A DNA stretch of 64,000 nt, taken from the NCBI GenBank assembly GCA_040753795.1, contig JBFMDX010000019.1, positions 17,096 through 81,095 of the forward strand, written 5' to 3'. A program made the position numbers and the translations under genes. Positions within the stretch are counted from its first letter, which is position 1, and every line of letters begins with the position of its first letter. The DNA comes from Thermodesulfobacteriota bacterium. GTDB lineage: Bacteria; Desulfobacterota; Desulfobacteria; Desulfobacterales; Desulfosudaceae. Positions 52,936-60,150 of this stretch are shown in pieces. The notes below the pieces were generated by a model, which ran no database searches, was not told where the DNA came from, and worked only from the letters and a program-made list of their open reading frames with translations.

Positions 52936-53877
52936 ATGACGCTTTTTCGGACAGCCACAACCTTTGCCATGCTGGCCGCATTGTTTGCCGGATGCGCGCC
53001 GACGGATCTTTATCGTTCCCGTTTAATCAAGCCCGGCCTGCCGGTTGACCCCGGCGTGTCCGTCACCTGGCTTGGCACCGCCGGGGTGCTGGTCTCCGAC
53101 GGCCGGACCGACATCCTCATCGATCCCTTTGTCAGCCGCTATGGTTTGCTGAAGGTCGGCCTGGGCTTTCCCCTGCGGCCTGAACAGGAACTGATTGACG
53201 GCCTGCTGGAACGCCTGAACTGCCGGAACGTCCGGGCCGTTCTGGTCAGCCATTCCCACTATGATCATTCCCTGGACGCCCCTTATTTCGCCTTGCGCAC
53301 CGGGGCGGTCCTGGCCGGTTCCGCCAGTACGCTGAATGTCGGGCGCGGGGCCGGTCTTGCCGAAACGCAGCTGGTCCAGGTCCAGCCCGGAGAGCCCCTG
53401 AAGCTCGGTGAATTCACGGTGCGGTTTATCGAGAGCCGGCACGGCCCGGCGTTATTCGGCCGGGTGCCTTATCCCGGCACCATCGACCAGCCCCTGGTCC
53501 CCCCCGCCAAAGCCTCGGCCTACCGGCTCGGCGGCGTCTACGGGATCCTGCTCGGACACCCCGCCGGCACCCTCCTTCACCACGGCAGTGCCGGATTCGC
53601 GCCGGGCATGTATGACGGGATCCGCGCCGACGTGATTCTTCTTGGCATCACCGGCCGGGAAGATACCGCCACCTATCTGGCCGAAGTCCCGGGAAAGGTC
53701 CGGCCCGGCCGCGTCATCCCGATCCACTTTGACGATTTCTTCACCCCCCTGGATGATGACATCGATTTCCTCCGCTCGGCGCACGTTGAAGAGTTCTTCG
53801 ACTCGGCCGACCGGCTGTCGCCGCCATACCGGATCGAGACCATCCCGCTGGGACAACCGGTGCGCCTGCTGCCTTAG
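52936..53877 (+). CDS. MBL-fold metallohydrolase lipoprotein
   Basis: A 313-residue exported protein. The N-terminus has a lipoprotein signal with lipobox LFAGC (Cys ~22), so it is probably membrane-anchored. The metallo-beta-lactamase metal site is VSHSHYDHSLDAP, with later ligands in ESRHGPAL and HFDDFF near the C-terminus. It resembles the NAPE-PLD/UlaG-like branch of the family. GGAGG precedes the ATG. The substrate is not readable; a phosphodiester or lipid is possible. After its stop codon the same frame holds an apparent toxin remnant. Confidence 0.82.
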   Translation: MTLFRTATTFAMLAALFAGCAPTDLYRSRLIKPGLPVDPGVSVTWLGTAGVLVSDGRTDILIDPFVSRYGLLKVGLGFPLRPEQELIDGLLERLNCRNVRAVLVSHSHYDHSLDAPYFALRTGAVLAGSASTLNVGRGAGLAETQLVQVQPGEPLKLGEFTVRFIESRHGPALFGRVPYPGTIDQPLVPPAKASAYRLGGVYGILLGHPAGTLLHHGSAGFAPGMYDGIRADVILLGITGREDTATYLAEVPGKVRPGRVIPIHFDDFFTPLDDDIDFLRSAHVEEFFDSADRLSPPYRIETIPLGQPVRLLP

Positions 53878-53934
53878 ACCATCATTCCTAACAGAAAGGC
53901 AACCAGGGCATATCATAAAGAGCAGGAGGATTAA
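53878..53934 (+). pseudogene. Remnant of a BrnT-like toxin C-terminus
   Basis: After the MBL stop codon the same frame continues TIIPNRKATRAYHKEQED and then TAA. This resembles the conserved end of BrnT-family toxins (I-I-S-A-R-x-A-T-x-x-E-R-xx-Y-E). Only ~18 codons remain, with no start, and the antitoxin gene begins 4 bases after the stop, the usual toxin-antitoxin spacing. The match is short and the SA of SAR is lost, so it is tentative. Confidence 0.4.
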
Positions 53935-53938
53935 TGCC

Positions 53939-54211
53939 ATGAAATACGATAAGGAAGAAAAATCTATCATTGACGCCTACGAGAAAGGTTCCCTGAAGCT
54001 GTCAAGGCCGTCAAAGAAAGAAATAGAAGCGATCAAAGCCGCGGCAAATAAAACGTTTGTAAAGGACAGGAGAATCACGATACGCCTTTACGACCACGAT
54101 TATCAGGGCATCCAAAAGAAGGCCATGGAAATGGGCATTCCCTATCAGACGCTGATTTCCGGAATTATTCATCGATATATTGAACGGGATTTAACGTCCA
54201 AGAAAGGATAA
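53939..54211 (+). CDS. CopG-family antitoxin, apparently orphan
   Basis: A 90-residue protein. The C-terminal half, DRRITIRLYDHDYQGIQKKA then MEMGIPYQTLISGIIHRYIE, is the ribbon-helix-helix of CopG-type antitoxins of the kind usually paired with BrnT toxins. The N-terminus (EKSIIDAYEKGSLKLSRPSK) matches the family's toxin-contacting part. No toxin gene is intact next to it; only a remnant lies upstream. AGGAGG precedes the ATG. It may still repress its own promoter or neutralise a toxin elsewhere. Confidence 0.78.
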   Translation: MKYDKEEKSIIDAYEKGSLKLSRPSKKEIEAIKAAANKTFVKDRRITIRLYDHDYQGIQKKAMEMGIPYQTLISGIIHRYIERDLTSKKG

Positions 54212-54224
54212 CTAAATTACCCCA

Positions 54225-54428
54225 ATGGATGGAACCAACCGGAAAAATATTACCAGAGGCTGCCTGGTCTCTGTGGTCCAGAAGCAGGACCAGCGGACCG
54301 GAACCCTGACTCAGGGCCGGGTTAAGGATATCCTCACCAACTCCCCCTCTCACCCTCACGGCATCAAGGTGCGGCTGGAATCCGGCATTGTCGGCCGGGT
54401 CAAACAAGTCTTGCCGGAAGCCCAGTGA
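54225..54428 (+). CDS. ywbE: YwbE family protein
   Basis: A 67-residue protein almost the length of the family. NITRGCLVSVVQKQDQRTGT then LTQGRVKDILTNSPSHPHGI and KVRLESGIVGRVKQVL match YwbE (DUF2196), a small S1/OB-like fold of unknown function. The stop overlaps the start of the following methyltransferase gene (GTGA), so the two are translationally coupled. The ribosome-binding site is poor. It follows the orphan antitoxin by 13 bases. Confidence 0.85.
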   Translation: MDGTNRKNITRGCLVSVVQKQDQRTGTLTQGRVKDILTNSPSHPHGIKVRLESGIVGRVKQVLPEAQ

Positions 54429-55081
54429 GACTATCCAGCACCAACCGGCTCATGCCCATACACCAGGAACTGTTCCCGGACGACACCCTGTTCCACCGGA
54501 TTGCCAGGACGGTCTGCCGTGCCGGGTTCCTGCCCAGAAAAGAGCTGTACGAGGCCTGGGAAACGGCCAGGCGGGTCAGGCGGCGGTTCAGAGGCGGCCG
54601 GGTGGTGGACCTGGCCTGCGGCCACGGGCTCCTGGCCCAGATCATGATCATTCTGGACCAGACATCACCGCTGGCGCTGGCCGTGGATACCCGCATCCCC
54701 CAAAACGCGGAAACCCTGTTTGCCGCCATGTCGGAAACCTGGCCGTTTCTTCGGGACCGGGTCTGTTTCCAATCCCGGGACATAACGGAGATTGAGATCC
54801 TGCCCGGTGATATGGTGGTTTCCGTCCATGCCTGCGGCAGCCTGACCGATGTGATTCTGGCCCGGGCCGTGGCGGCGCGGGCCAGGGTGGCGGTTCTACC
54901 CTGCTGCCATGACCTGAAAACCTGCGATACCGGCGGGCTGTCGCCGTGGATGCCTTCGGACCTGGCGGTTGATGCGGTCAGGGCCCTGAAGCTGAGGGAT
55001 GCCGGGTATCAGGTTTACACCGCGGCCATTCCCCATTCCATTACCCCGAAAAACCGGCTGCTCATGGGAACGCCGGCTTAG
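54425..55081 (+). CDS. SAM-dependent methyltransferase (Methyltransf_32-like)
   Basis: A 218-residue protein beginning at a GTG that overlaps the ywbE stop. Motif I is GRVVDLACGHGLLAQIMIIL, followed by LALAVDTRIP. VVSVHACGSLTDVILARAV then VAVLPCCHDLKTCD is the signature of the methyltransferase family seen in METTL-like RNA-modifying proteins. The target is not known; RNA is plausible given the pairing with YwbE. It is followed by a repeat-rich intergenic region. Confidence 0.78.
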   Translation: MRLSSTNRLMPIHQELFPDDTLFHRIARTVCRAGFLPRKELYEAWETARRVRRRFRGGRVVDLACGHGLLAQIMIILDQTSPLALAVDTRIPQNAETLFAAMSETWPFLRDRVCFQSRDITEIEILPGDMVVSVHACGSLTDVILARAVAARARVAVLPCCHDLKTCDTGGLSPWMPSDLAVDAVRALKLRDAGYQVYTAAIPHSITPKNRLLMGTPA

Positions 55082-55293
55082 CCGAATCAAGTAGGGGCGG
55101 CCTTTAGGCCGCCTGCTCATGGGAAATCCGGCTCAGTAGGGGCGGCCTTTAGGCCGCCTGTTTATCTGTTGAGACAGGATTTGAGCCGGCCTTCTTCGTC
55201 ATGCCGGACCCCGATCCGGCATCCAGAATGATTGATCCCATTCCTAATAACCACTTAACACTTAATCACTTAACCACTTAATCACCTAACCAC
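55082..55293. repeat. Mixed short-repeat region
   Basis: It contains two copies of a 26-base word (55090-55115 and 55135-55160), each with the palindrome GGCGGCCTTTAGGCCGCC. A small inverted repeat, TGCCGGACCCCGATCCGGCA, is at ~55201-55220; a near copy occurs at 56332. From ~55248 there is an array of ACTTAAYCA-type words. No gene was seen. Confidence 0.7.
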
Positions 55294-56133
55294 CTAACCA
55301 CTTAAAACCTGTTCGTTATGTCCGCCCCCGGTTCTGTTGTAATTTTCATAAGCCTTCTGCCAGGTCGGCGAGATTTTTTCCCTGCGGACCGGCCATTGGA
55401 AACCAAAATGGCCGCACAGTCGGCAGAAGGCCGCCATCTGGTCGGACAGATCGTCAGATGCCGGCGGCAGGTGGTCTCTTCCCAGATGATACTGAAATAC
55501 GCGGTCGATGCCGCCGGCAACGGCGCACATGTAATATCCGGAAGGTGTCAGGCCCAGGCCGCAATCCGCTATGATGCGGCAGCCGCAGGTGTAATCAGAG
55601 AACCGGTTGAACACCGTATCCGCCGGCGCTACGTTAAAGGGCTTGAAGAGGTTCACCCGTGAGGTCTTGAGGGTGCTTTGAATGATAATGTTGTCCGGCA
55701 GTTTTTCCAGCACCCGAAGAACGCGGTCACCATGGTAATTGGTGCCGAGGACCAGTCTCACCTCTGGATTGCGGGAAGACTGATAATCCGACAAAATCGC
55801 GATAATTTCGAAAATCCGGCTGTGAAGGGTCGGCTCACCGCCGAGCAGACGGATCCGTTTCCACTGAATATCGCCTTGAATACTTTCCCGTATAAACGCT
55901 TCGACCATGGCCACCGGCATTTCCATGCGGCTGGGCGCCTGGCTGCAGGACCGGTTGCAGTTGAGGCATTTCAGGTTGCAGTTGTAGGTTATATCGATCT
56001 CTACAAATTCCCGGCTCGGTTGATATTGGCGGCCAAAGCGCCGGACGATGCAGGACTGGGCGCGGATAAACTGATAAGCATCCAGCAACAGCCGTTTTGC
56101 AGTGATATTGCGGTGTCGTGGAGGAGGCTTCAT
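55294..56133 (-). CDS. Radical SAM protein
   Basis: A 279-residue protein. The 4Fe-4S/SAM motif is FVEIDITYNCNLKCLNCNRS (C-xxx-C-xx-C). RIRLLGGEPTLHSRIFEI is the usual following G-G-E-P-T SAM-binding segment. Additional Cys residues near the C-terminus (CGCRIIADCGLG, FCRLCGHFGFQ) may bind another cluster or Zn, as in SPASM-like or glycosyl-peptide-modifying enzymes. No substrate or precursor peptide is evident nearby. The ribosome-binding site is weak. It is set in repeat-rich DNA on both sides. Confidence 0.8.
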   Translation of the reverse strand: MKPPPRHRNITAKRLLLDAYQFIRAQSCIVRRFGRQYQPSREFVEIDITYNCNLKCLNCNRSCSQAPSRMEMPVAMVEAFIRESIQGDIQWKRIRLLGGEPTLHSRIFEIIAILSDYQSSRNPEVRLVLGTNYHGDRVLRVLEKLPDNIIIQSTLKTSRVNLFKPFNVAPADTVFNRFSDYTCGCRIIADCGLGLTPSGYYMCAVAGGIDRVFQYHLGRDHLPPASDDLSDQMAAFCRLCGHFGFQWPVRREKISPTWQKAYENYNRTGGGHNEQVLSG

Positions 56134-56522
56134 GAGACGATAATGGACACGTCCATATTATGGGTTGATTACATGGACTCTCTGATTTTACCCGCATACT
56201 TTAACAGCTACTACCGATTTTGTCATCCGCCGGGGTGGCACCGGCAACTCGTTGCCGGTGTTCGAAGAACAAGAGGCCTGCTGGCACCGGTTCCAAGAAG
56301 GCGGCTTGACCGGGGGATCCGCTTCTTCGTCATGTCGGACCCCGATCCGGCATCCAGAAAGATTGACCCCATTCCTAACTACTTAACCATTTAATCACCT
56401 AAAACTCTTAAACCCTTAAACCGTCATTTTCAGGGTCAAAAAAGGCATTCTAAGCCTTATTTTGCGGTAATTTTGAGGAGAATCTTGTTTTAGCGCAGAC
56501 CGTTAGTCAGGTCCGACCCCGG
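56134..56522. other. 389-base intergenic region with hairpin and repeats
   Basis: A 10-bp inverted repeat, CACCGGCAACTCGTTGCCGGTG, is at 56239-56260. TCGGACCCCGATCCGGCATC at ~56334 is a copy of the small palindrome in 55082-55293. ACTTAACCA/TTTAATCAC words occur at 56381-56420. Nothing coding was seen. Confidence 0.6.
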
Positions 56523-57011
56523 TCAAGCGCCGCAGCACTTCTTAAACTTTTTACCACTGCCGCAGGGGCAGGGGTCGTTCCGTCCGACCTTGGGCGCGTC
56601 CCTTCTGATGGTTTGCGGAGTGACCGCATTCCCGTCTTTGAAATACCAGCGGCCATTATCTTTCTCGAACAGGGCGCGTTCATGATGCATTGCTTTGCGC
56701 CCTTTGGCATCAGCGTAATGCGCAATAAACTCTACCTCACCGGTCTGATCATCCTGCCCCCCGCCGGTGGTCTCAAGGATCTCCAGGCGGTCCCAGACCG
56801 ATTGTTCAGCCCATTCCCGGGCGCTGTCCGGGTTATGGTCCGCGCGTTTTTGCGGATGGATGGTCTCCTGAAGATAATCAAGCTCAACCTTCACATAGGC
56901 CGAATAGCGCGAGCGCATCAGCTGTTCCGCCGTAAGCGCCGGGGCTCCTTTATGCAGCGGCTCGCAGCACTGGGAATAAGGCTGTTTCGATCCGCAGGGG
57001 CATTCGCTCAT
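56523..57011 (-). CDS. YchJ-family protein with two SEC-C motifs
   Basis: A 162-residue protein. It has a Cys-rich SEC-C zinc motif at the N-terminus ([17 protein letters not shown]) and another at the C-terminus ([16 protein letters not shown]), enclosing a YchJ-type domain ([40 protein letters not shown]). SEC-C motifs bind zinc and, in SecA, contact SecB. YchJ itself has no known function. AAGGAG precedes the ATG. Confidence 0.88.
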   Translation of the reverse strand: MSECPCGSKQPYSQCCEPLHKGAPALTAEQLMRSRYSAYVKVELDYLQETIHPQKRADHNPDSAREWAEQSVWDRLEILETTGGGQDDQTGEVEFIAHYADAKGRKAMHHERALFEKDNGRWYFKDGNAVTPQTIRRDAPKVGRNDPCPCGSGKKFKKCCGA

Positions 57012-57299
57012 GGTGTGCTCCTTGTCTTTTTATTATTAATCCGTGCCCGTCTGTTTATTATGACAGTTTCCAAATAATCTGATTTGATAGCCAATACAAG
57101 GTTTTTTAACCATATTAAACTAAGACGTAAACAGTAAACAGTGCCGTCCCCCATTTGTAACCACTTAAAACTTAACCGCTTAATCACTTAACCACTTAAC
57201 ACTTAAAACTTAAAACTCATTATACCCCCAGGGTGGCATAGATTTCTGCTTGTGATATACTGTTCCCGGAAATATCGGACATTTGTGTAAGGTAGAAAA
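57012..57299. promoter_or_regulatory. Leader of the CvfB-like gene with repeat array and extended -10
   Basis: An array of ACTTAAYCA/ACTTAAAAC words lies at ~57156-57219. An extended -10, TGTGATATACT, is at 57251-57261 with TATACT at 57256-57261, giving a plausible promoter for the gene at 57300. GGTAG lies just before its ATG. Confidence 0.5.
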
Positions 57300-57755
57300 A
57301 TGAAAAACGATTACGCGCATTTAAAAGAAACAGTGGAACCGGGAGTGTTCACGCAATGGCAGGAAGTGGATGCGGAGATATATGCCTTTACCGAGCTGGG
57401 GATAAAAGTAGCCATCAACAATGAGTATACAGGATTGGTTTATGGAAATCAGGTTTATGGGGACTACAAGAAAGGCCAGAGAATCAAAGCATACATAAAA
57501 CTGATTAGAGAAGATGGAAAGATAGATGTTTCCCTGCAGCCGAAAAAAGGCAGCCATACGCTTTCAACCACTGACAAAATCCTGGCACACCTTAAGGCAG
57601 CCGGAGGCAAAATCGGGTTTAACGATAAAAGTTCCCCCGAAGTTATAGAAAAAAAGTTTCAGGTAAGTAAAAAGGTGTTTAAACGGGCAATCGGCATACT
57701 ATATAGACAACATAAAATAAAAATTACGGATAAGGGGATAGAGCTTGTAAAATAG
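57300..57755 (+). CDS. CvfB-like S1/winged-helix protein, short form
   Basis: A 151-residue protein matching the C-terminal half of CvfB (S1-domain RNA-binding protein, normally ~280 residues). It has an S1-like strand set (IKVAINNEYTGLVYGNQVYG, KGQRIKAYIKLIREDGKIDV, SLQP) and a winged helix (SSPEVIEKKFQVSKKVFKRA, IGILYRQHKIKI). The first S1 domains are missing, so it is either a natural short form or a truncation. Base composition is much more A/T-rich than most of the window, suggesting a different origin from the surrounding genes. Confidence 0.75.
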   Translation: MKNDYAHLKETVEPGVFTQWQEVDAEIYAFTELGIKVAINNEYTGLVYGNQVYGDYKKGQRIKAYIKLIREDGKIDVSLQPKKGSHTLSTTDKILAHLKAAGGKIGFNDKSSPEVIEKKFQVSKKVFKRAIGILYRQHKIKITDKGIELVK

Positions 57756-58127
57756 ATGTCCCCGGAACTTCCGCCGTCATCCCGGCCCGTGACGCGAAGC
57801 GGAACGTGAGCCGGGATCCAGAATAAAATTGCCCCATTCCTTAAAACTTAACCACTTAACCACTTAATCACTTAATCACTTAACCACTTAATCACTTAAT
57901 CACTTAACACTTAAAACTTAACCACTTAATCACTTAATCACTTAACCACTTAATCACTTAATCACTTAACACTTAAAACTTAACCACTTAATCACCTAAC
58001 ACCCTGAATCAAGTTAGTTGTGCCCGATCCCGATTGTCTGGTATAGATAAACATACTGTCCCTGGAATCGTCTGTCCCCGGAATCCGGAATCCGACGTTA
58101 ACCCGATAATCAAAGAATGATGATAAA
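57756..58127. repeat. Intergenic array of ACTTAAYCA nonamers
   Basis: From ~57838 to ~58006 the sequence is almost entirely words of the type ACTTAACCA, ACTTAATCA and ACTTAAAAC. A higher-order unit of ~62 bases is repeated about twice. A small palindromic word (ATCCCGGC...GCCGGGAT) occurs at ~57779-57820. Related arrays are at ~55248-55304, 56381-56420 and 57156-57219. No gene was seen. Confidence 0.85.
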
Positions 58128-59789
58128 ATGAGTTTTGAAAATTTTGATTTAGCCCCTGAATTACTGGAAGCCATCCATGACCTTGGATTTGTCGAGGCGA
58201 CCCCCATTCAAATCGAGGCCATCCCGGAAATCATTTCCGGTGAAAATGATCTGATCGGGCTGGCCCAGACCGGCACAGGGAAAACAGCCGCGTTCGGCCT
58301 TCCCATGGCCCAGCTCATTGATTTTACGTCGAGCCACATCCAGGGCTTGATCCTGTGCCCCACCAGGGAGCTGTGCCTTCAAATAGAAAAGGACATCAAC
58401 CTGTTTTGCAAATACCTGCCAAACGCCAGGGTAGTGTCCGTCTATGGCGGCGCCAGCATTGAAAACCAGCTCCAGAAAATAAAAAACAAGGTCCAGATTA
58501 TCGTGGCCACGCCCGGACGATTGCTGGATTTTATCCGGCGCAAAGCGATTGATCTGTCCAGGGTCGCGTACCTGGTGCTGGATGAAGCCGATGAAATGCT
58601 GAACATGGGGTTTGCCGAAGATATCAATGCCATCCTGGAGCAGACACCGGACAGCAAGCGGACATGGCTTTTTTCGGCCACCATGCCCCGGGAAGTGGCG
58701 GTTATCGCCAAAAAATATATGCATGCCCCCCGGGAAGTGACCATTGGCCAAAAGGACAGCGGCGCGGAGAATATCGAGCATGTCTATTTTATCGTCAAAG
58801 AAAAAGACCGGTACCAGGCCTTGAAACGGATTATCGATTTTCATCCCGAAATTTACGCTCTTGTTTTCTGCCGGACCCGCCGGGAGACCCAGGAGATTGC
58901 CGAAAAACTGATTGTCGACGGGTATAATGCGGAAGCGTTGCACGGGGACCTGTCTCAGCAGGTTCGGGACCAGGTGATGCACCGGTACCGTGAAAGAACA
59001 ATCCAGGTCCTGATCGCGACCGACGTGGCGGCCAGAGGCCTTGACGTGCAGGACATATCCCACGTGATCAATTACAACCTCCCGGGTGAGGCGGATAATT
59101 ATACCCACCGGAGCGGACGCACCGGAAGGGCCGGCAAATCAGGCATAGCCGTCTCCATCATCAACACTAAAGAAATCGGGAAGCTCAAAAGAATCGAGGA
59201 TAAATCAAAGATCAAATTTACCGGCATGAAAGTTCCGACAGGGCGGGCCGTGTGTGAAAATCAGCTCTATGCCATGATCAATAAACTGGTGGCGGTTGAA
59301 GTCAATCATGATGAAATCGAAAAATTCCTGTTGCCTGTATTTGATACCCTCAAAACCCTCACCAAAGAGGAGTTGATTGAAAAATTCGTATCCCTGGAAT
59401 TTAATCGATTCCTTATCTATTACAAAGATGCCGCGGATATCAATGTGTCGCGATCTGAAAAAAACAGGGATAAAAAAGCGCCGGGCACCGGTCAGAAAGT
59501 TCAGGGACCGACCCGCCGTTTTTTTATGAATGCCGGCCGCATGAATAATGTCAACAAGGGGACGATCATCCGGAACATTTGTGAAAAGGCCAATATCCCA
59601 TCAGCCAAAATAGGGAAAATAGAAATATTGCCGGAGTTTTCGTTTTTTGAAGTAGAAGCGGATGTGGCCTATATGGTTGTAAAAGCCATGAAGGGGATGA
59701 AAATTGACGGCCGTGCCGTAAGGATACAGGATGCTGAAAAAACCCCGCCGGCTAAAAAGAAAAAGGCCCGCCCAAAAACGAAACGATAG
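58128..59789 (+). CDS. deaD: DEAD-box RNA helicase with DbpA-type RNA-binding domain
   Basis: A 553-residue helicase. The Q motif is MSFENFDLAPELLEAIHDLG, motif I AQTGTGKTAAF, Ia PTRELC, II VLDEADEML, III SAT, V ATDVAARGLDVQD and VI HRSGRTGRAG. The C-terminal part ends in an RRM-like DbpA RNA-binding domain (NKGTIIRNICEKANIPSAKI, GRAVRIQDAE) and a Lys/Arg-rich tail. This is the CsdA/DeaD kind, acting in ribosome assembly or cold RNA remodelling. yhbY follows 29 bases on, which fits a ribosome-assembly role. The gene is somewhat more A/T-rich than the window. Confidence 0.9.
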   Translation: MSFENFDLAPELLEAIHDLGFVEATPIQIEAIPEIISGENDLIGLAQTGTGKTAAFGLPMAQLIDFTSSHIQGLILCPTRELCLQIEKDINLFCKYLPNARVVSVYGGASIENQLQKIKNKVQIIVATPGRLLDFIRRKAIDLSRVAYLVLDEADEMLNMGFAEDINAILEQTPDSKRTWLFSATMPREVAVIAKKYMHAPREVTIGQKDSGAENIEHVYFIVKEKDRYQALKRIIDFHPEIYALVFCRTRRETQEIAEKLIVDGYNAEALHGDLSQQVRDQVMHRYRERTIQVLIATDVAARGLDVQDISHVINYNLPGEADNYTHRSGRTGRAGKSGIAVSIINTKEIGKLKRIEDKSKIKFTGMKVPTGRAVCENQLYAMINKLVAVEVNHDEIEKFLLPVFDTLKTLTKEELIEKFVSLEFNRFLIYYKDAADINVSRSEKNRDKKAPGTGQKVQGPTRRFFMNAGRMNNVNKGTIIRNICEKANIPSAKIGKIEILPEFSFFEVEADVAYMVVKAMKGMKIDGRAVRIQDAEKTPPAKKKKARPKTKR

Positions 59790-59818
59790 ACGTTTGAATT
59801 TTAAAGGAAATAAAAACC

Positions 59819-60124
59819 ATGACGCAGTTAAAGGGATCTCAACGAAAATATTTAAGAGGGCTTGCTCACAGCCTTAAGCCGGTGGTGTTAATTGGTCAAA
59901 AAGGAATAACCGATGCGGTTATTCGAACCATCAATGAAGCCCTTGATACCCATGAACTTGTAAAAATACAGTTTCTTGCTTTTAAAGAAAAAGATCAGAA
60001 AAAAGAGCTCATCGAACGCATTGAAGTCGAGACTGAATGTGAGGTGGCCGGAACCATCGGCCATACGGCGATTCTTTTCAGACAGCACCAGGATCCTGAA
60101 AAACGAAAGATCACTATCCCCTGA
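59819..60124 (+). CDS. yhbY: CRM-domain RNA-binding protein YhbY
   Basis: A 101-residue CRS1/YhbY-domain protein. The family pattern is clear: LKGSQRKYLRGLAHSLKPVV then LIGQKGITDAVIRTINEALD, ending with CEVAGTIGHTAILFRQH. YhbY associates with the 50S assembly intermediate in E. coli. AAAGGA lies ahead of the ATG. It is preceded by a DEAD-box helicase gene of probable ribosome-assembly function and followed closely by hrpB. Confidence 0.93.
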   Translation: MTQLKGSQRKYLRGLAHSLKPVVLIGQKGITDAVIRTINEALDTHELVKIQFLAFKEKDQKKELIERIEVETECEVAGTIGHTAILFRQHQDPEKRKITIP

Positions 60125-60150
60125 CAATCCCTCGCCTGCCCATAGCCGCT

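Noticed and set aside
57838..58006. ACTTAAYCA array as a CRISPR or an origin iteron array
   Set aside because: The units are only 9 bases and contiguous, without unique spacers. No dnaA, rep or cas gene is near.
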